Part shown: positions 59,674-64,000 of the stretch, piece after piece
Position numbering within the stretch: position 1 is the first letter of the stretch
Layout of the letters: each line of letters begins with the position of its first letter
Assembly: GCA_008692225.1 (NCBI GenBank)
Contig: VICG01000006.1
Span: 284,001-348,000, forward strand
Origin: Monilinia fructicola
Lineage: Eukaryota; Ascomycota; Leotiomycetes; Helotiales; Sclerotiniaceae
Length of the DNA: 64,000 nucleotides
Reading direction: 5' to 3'
Made by a program: the position numbers and the translations under genes
The notes under the pieces: generated by a model
Seen by the model: only the letters and a program-made list of their open reading frames with translations
The model's database searches: none
What the model was told of the DNA's origin: nothing

Positions 59674-61099
59674 CTAAGAATCTATACTCAATCCATACCC
59701 CTCTCCACTCCCATTCTGCTGCCTCGTAAAATTGCCGAACCTCGCTGGCGGCGTATAAGGCCGCTGCAAGCGTTCGGGAATCTCATCAACCTTGCCCTGC
59801 TTGACCGCCACCGCATCCGCATCCGCCGGCAGCACCGAGAGAACAATCTTACCCTTCGCATCAATATACGCATGCTTCGGCTGCACATGCGTCTTCGAGC
59901 CCCCATACTTGTCCGGCTCGACAAACAGCAGTCCAGGCACAACCTCGGGTCGATAGCTACTTGCCGGCGCGGACTTCAGATCGAAAGCCGGGAAACCGAC
60001 AGGGACGTCGACGACGACACCGCCGACACCGAGAACCGGTGCATATCCAGATGCGTTCTTGGGCATGACGATCCGCGCCTCGACGGGTGGGGGGTGCGCT
60101 TGCGGTCCGTAGAGTGCGTGGTTGTATATCCAGCTACTGCTCCTCCCATACGACAAACCCGCCGAGGGATGAGTTTTCGGGGGCCCCGACTCCGCATAGA
60201 GGGATGTGGAAACTTCGACGGGGGCAGTCCGTCTGAGCGAGGCGATATCGGTATACAGCTCCTCGGTCTCGTCCACGACCGTGCGGACGGGGGCCGGGGC
60301 GAGATCGAGAAAGGCGCGGATCTGCAGGTACAGGGTTGAGATGTCGTGGCGCAGACGACGGATGTAGGTTGATAATTGTTCTTCCGAGATGTCGGCCGCG
60401 GATATCGCTGGGACTTGCCTCACGCCGGCGTCATCCGCTTGCGCCTTCGCACGCGCTTCCTGCCTGAGGGCCGTGGCACATGATTCCTTGAGGAATTGTC
60501 GGAATTCGCTCTTCTTTCTCCCCACCTCTTTCGCAATATATGATTGGAATTCGCCTTCGGTGAGACCTGCGAGCCAGGGCCCGGAAAACTTCCATCGCGT
60601 GTCTTCTCGGCCTTGGCCGACTGCTGCGGGGTCGTTCTGGGCGGAGGTCGTCGTGTCGATGCTATCCTCAAACACACTTTGATGCTTGGGGTAATTCTGA
60701 TCCCGGTACACGGCGCCCCGTCGATTTACTGGATCGCGGAGTCGAGATGGGGATATTCATTTCCTGCCATTTTTGCAACGTCAAGCTGTGATCGGCGGCT
60801 GAATTAAACTCGGTAACGTGCTCGAAGGTATCGATGGCTTCGACGCGGATGATAGGTGTAGATGTGCGGGTTGTCGCTCGTAGTGGTAAGGGACGTTTGA
60901 AACCCCAATCACCTTTTGCGAGGGAGGTCGGTGGGGTGCTAATGGATTGGTGGATGGGATGGGGAAGGGTGGCCGTGTCGGAATCGTAGGTTGCTTGGGA
61001 GGAGAGAGTACCGGTTGGTCTAGGGAGGGGATTGGGAATTGCGAAGACTCTGGAGGCTCGGAGGAGGGCCCCGCCCGGTGACATGCGTGCTGATGCCAT
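59674..61099 (-). CDS. MRP51: Mitochondrial small-subunit ribosomal protein bS1m/Mrp51 (one +1 frameshift)
   Basis: Component of the fungal mitochondrial small ribosomal subunit, needed for translation of mitochondrial mRNAs. A single exon. The N-terminus MASARMSPGGALLRASRVFA has the features of a matrix-targeting presequence. It is followed by the family motifs YDSDTATLPHPIHQSI, SLAKGDWGFKRPLPL, STPIIRVEAIDTFEHVTEF and LTLQKWQEMNIPIS. After a shift at about 60731-60740 (one base too many) the frame continues YRDQNYPKHQSVFEDSID, KFSGPWLAGLTEGEFQSYI and KKSEFRQFLKE to the C-terminal NFTRQQNGSGEGYGLSID. The corrected length is exactly 475 codons. The C-terminal two thirds are GC-rich. Confidence 0.9.
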
Positions 61100-62462
61100 G
61101 ATTAAGATTCGAGCTCTAGTGAGCCCAGATGGGTAAATGCGATATCAGATGAGGGTCCCTCTAATCTTTCACGCTCCTAATCCGAACCTGCCTCCCTTGA
61201 TTATTGTAAGTGTTGTGTGGAGGAACCAATGGTACATGAAATGGCACACACGCAAAGAATAATTATGGAGGGACAAAATATTGAGGTTCTCGATAAATTT
61301 CAAGATGGCGCTAGTACGTTTTAGGAATTTGATGATTCTCAAAACTCATGGATCCATGGATACCTATGAGCTCCATGGCCACCTAGGATATATTCTGGAA
61401 TTACAAATAATGTTAATAAAGGTATAAAGGTATAAAGGTATAAAAGTATAAAATGGCTTCAATGTTGAATTAGGAATAATATATTTCTTTCTAATGTCCG
61501 CCGGTATTGTTGATATAGTAATAAAACTTCAACAACAAACCATCTTCAAGTATCAAGACTTCGTACTCGTAGATATCAAATCACAAAACCCAACATCCGA
61601 TTCATTCCCACAACATTCTTACGAGACAGTGAACAGCTAAATACGAGTTATAAAAAGAACTACGACCTTTACGTTTCACATTCCATTCTTCACTCTTTTC
61701 TTTAGACTTTCGTCGTTAAACTCTTTCCTCTAGACTCTCCTCCCTCGTCCTCTCCTCATCCCACAAGCACTTGATCCTGAACGCAATACCCATCCCAGTT
61801 TTGATTCTAAGTATCAGTATAACCAACGAAGCATGCATTACCTCCTCCCTTGCCCTATCCTTTATTTGTATATTCCATTCATGAATTCATTAATTATCCA
61901 TTCTTTTATATAAATCTTTCTTTCATTTTCCCCCTCTCCCCTCTCCCCTCTCCCCAAATTCGTCTCCCCCCCAACAAACATCCCCACTACACCACACCAC
62001 ACTAACTCACAAACCATCCATCCAAATCCCCACCAAAAGATCCCTCCGAATCAGATTTAGATATAGATAAAGATTCTCAAAAGTGGTAGCATATGAGATT
62101 CCAGACAATAGATTGATCAATCTATCTCATTACGCGAGTATGCCCTCCTTTATTTCTCTATCCCCTCCCTTCATCCCTCCCCGAATCCTCCAGTGTCATC
62201 CTCTATCCTCTTCTATCCTCTCCCAAGAACCCACCCCACCCGAAGATCCCCCCTAAATCCTCCACCCAAGCGAATCTCTTCATCCATCCACCCACCCATC
62301 CATCCATCCATCCACACAGAACGAAAGCTAACCGCAATCCCAATCCCAATCCCAATCCCAATCCCTCCACAATCCCTCCACCCCAACCCCCAATGATACA
62401 AAAAATGATAAAAGCAACGTAATCCAAACGGCCAACCAATAACCAACAACCAGCAACCTACC

Positions 62463-62503
62463 TAACCCCAACCCCCAACCCCAACCCCCAACCCCAACCC
62501 CCT
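62463..62503. repeat. CCCCAACCCC repeat
   Basis: Alternating CCCCAA and CCCCCAA units, about six copies. It resembles telomeric DNA superficially but does not match the CCCTAA unit of filamentous fungi. Confidence 0.8.
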
Positions 62504-63113
62504 ACTCCGCCCCATACCTCACGACACTCCAACTCCCAACCCCATACCCAGCGATCCTCCCACACCAATACCAAAACCAAAAGCAGAAACCAAGGTCATC
62601 ATGATGATCGACGAGGTTGATCTGACGAGCACTTGATATTTCGGCGTGTATATATATAGTTTGATGACTTGATCGATTGATCAACCTAGACGAATGGAGG
62701 ATGGAAGGGGTAATATCGCGCTACCTATCTTGCCTTGCCTCGCCTTGCCTTGCCTTGCGATAATCCAGAACTCAACAACAGAAGACTCTAGATCTCATAG
62801 CATCAAAACATCCCACCATCAAAACATGCCACCATCACCCCACAAGCGTATCACGCATCTCCACAGGTCCCACGGGGATCCAAGCTCCCGTACGCCCAGC
62901 TCACCACATGCCCCCGCTCGCAACGCGCAACTCGCCATTCCAATTCCGAGCACGATGCAAAAACATCTTTCCGCACTCCTCCCCCATTCCATTTCCACAG
63001 TTCCTCAGTGAGCCTCGTCCCCATACCCCTGGAGTCGTCAATGCGCTCAAATCCCGGAGATTCACCATGCTTCGCCCATACCATTCCATACCTCCCTCAC
63101 CTATCCCCAAAAC

Positions 63114-63235
63114 CTCTCCTCTCCTCTCTTCCCCTCTCCTCTCCTCTCTTCCCTCTCTCTCTCTCCCTCTCCCTCTTCCCCTCTCCTCTCTCTCCCCTCT
63201 CTCTCTTCCCCCTCTCCTCTCTCCCCTCTCCCCAC
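63114..63235. repeat. Polypyrimidine CT tract
   Basis: About 120 bp almost purely of C and T on the plus strand, in CTCCTCTC and CCCTCTCT units. It has mirror-repeat character. Confidence 0.9.
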
Positions 63236-63487
63236 CCCACAACCAAAAATATCCCACCAAAAGACTCTCCTCCCCCATTCTATCCCCCCACAAACCCTTC
63301 CCATCCCATCCCAATCCAAAGCATCCCATCCCAATCCAAAGCGTCCAGCTCAACCCCACCCACCCCATCCAACCCAATCCAAAGCACCACAACTCGAAAA
63401 ACAAGCTCAAAACACAGCTATAGCTAGCTTCCCAAAAAATCCCGAGCGGGCACCACACCGCCGATCCATCATGTATGTCATTGTGCA

Positions 63488-63564
63488 TTTTTCACTCTTC
63501 ACTCTTCACTCTTCACTCTTCGCTCTTCGCTCTTCGCTCTTCACTCTTCACTCTTCACTCTTCA
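63488..63564. repeat. Heptamer tandem array TTCACTC/TTCGCTC
   Basis: About eleven head-to-tail copies. The middle three or four carry TTCGCTC and the outer ones TTCACTC, so the variant has spread as a block. Confidence 0.92.
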
Positions 63565-64000
63565 CGGTACGGTGGTGAGATGATGGGATGATGAGACAAG
63601 ATAAGAAGGAATGTAGTATCCGCGCTGAAGCCGATCATGATCAGGCACGCGACGCGACGCGACTCGACTCTAGCACTGCCGACAAACGGACAAGCCCAAG
63701 ACAGCAAAGGGCACAGAGCACAGGGGGGGGGAGCGCACGGGGAAGGAGAGTGAAGATCCGGCGACGCGATGCATCACCGAGTGACGTTACGGGGTCGGCC
63801 ATGAACCAAAAGGGCAGGGTGAGATGGGGGAATTGGAGGACGAGACGTCATCAGCCCAGACGAGGGGGAGTGTTGGATTACGGAGGGAGAGGGCATGTGG
63901 AGGGACGGAGATGAAACATGGGGTGGGGAGGGGGGTGACGCTTGGATCATGCACGCACGAACGAGACGCTTCGCTACCCCAATCTTCGATTCAGACGGCG

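Larger units (their letters stand above)
61100..64000. other. Gene-poor, pyrimidine-rich and microsatellite-rich right end
   Basis: No supported gene. Contents include TATAAAGG repeats (61418-61450), C/T-rich stretches at 61670-62000 that look like a long fungal promoter or 5' UTR, (ATCC)n at 62279-62312, CCCAAT hexamers at 62336-62367, CCCCAA-type runs at 62463-62503, a CTCCTCTCTTCCC tract at 63114-63235 and the heptamer array listed below. A gene on the plus strand may start beyond the window. Confidence 0.5.

Noticed and set aside
62463..62503. Telomere or interstitial telomeric repeat
   Set aside because: The unit is CCCCAA/CCCCCAA, not CCCTAA, and non-repetitive DNA continues on both sides.
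62901..63488. 195-codon minus-strand frame rich in R, E and G
   Set aside because: Arises from the polypyrimidine tract; no domain, no splice context.

Overview
This window is nuclear DNA of a filamentous ascomycete. The genes carry short introns of about 47-100 nt with GTANGT-type donors and CTAAC/CTGAC-like branch sites. The gene set is typically fungal: a PTH11-like receptor, a Git3-type GPCR, Hos3, Bbc1, Rtr1 and Mrp51. A sharply bounded AT-rich block holds a retrotransposon riddled with transition mutations, the mark of repeat-induced point mutation (RIP). The overall look fits Leotiomycetes such as Botrytis or Sclerotinia relatives; that placement is inference.

Layout from left to right. 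(1) 1-6.1 kb: a large acidic coiled-coil protein on the minus strand running off the left edge, then a secreted or membrane protein. (2) 9.7-17.7 kb: UDP-glucose 6-dehydrogenase, a coiled-coil protein with a nuclear-type basic motif, and a PTH11-like seven-helix protein, all on the plus strand. (3) 20.0-28.7 kb: a Git3-family GPCR, a Q-rich coiled-coil protein, a long (GTT)n tract encoding poly-Q/N on the minus strand, and a 2EXR-domain protein. (4) 31.1-44.5 kb: a housekeeping block with queuine tRNA-ribosyltransferase, Hos3 histone deacetylase, ribosomal protein eS17, the Rtr1/RPAP2 CTD phosphatase and the actin-patch protein Bbc1. (5) About 46.0-57.25 kb: an AT isochore without intact genes. 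It contains a complete but degraded Ty3/Gypsy chromovirus on the minus strand with two 153-bp LTRs, a solo LTR with a 5-bp target duplication, an LTR fragment and a 250-bp TA-flanked MITE at the right edge. (6) 58.0-61.1 kb: a GC-rich secreted aspartic protease convergent with the mitochondrial ribosomal protein Mrp51. (7) 61.1-64.0 kb: pyrimidine-rich, microsatellite-rich DNA without a supported gene.

A recurring oddity is frame breakage. Eight genes (UGDH, Git3-like, 2EXR, QTRT1, HOS3, BBC1, the protease and MRP51) carry single-base indels, often one extra base in a homopolymer, while the encoded protein is otherwise well conserved. Undoing the indels restores exact multiples of three in seven of them (HOS3 was not fully resolved), with no internal stops. 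The damage is concentrated at 31-36 kb, whereas RPS17, RTR1, the PTH11-like gene and the 13-kb gene are clean. Local consensus error is therefore more likely than real pseudogenisation, but only reads can decide. The most unusual sequence structures are in the AT block: an LTR pair whose 39 differences are all transitions, and CACGTG-bearing hairpins at the start of two different LTR families, one of which keeps perfect palindromic symmetry after mutation.
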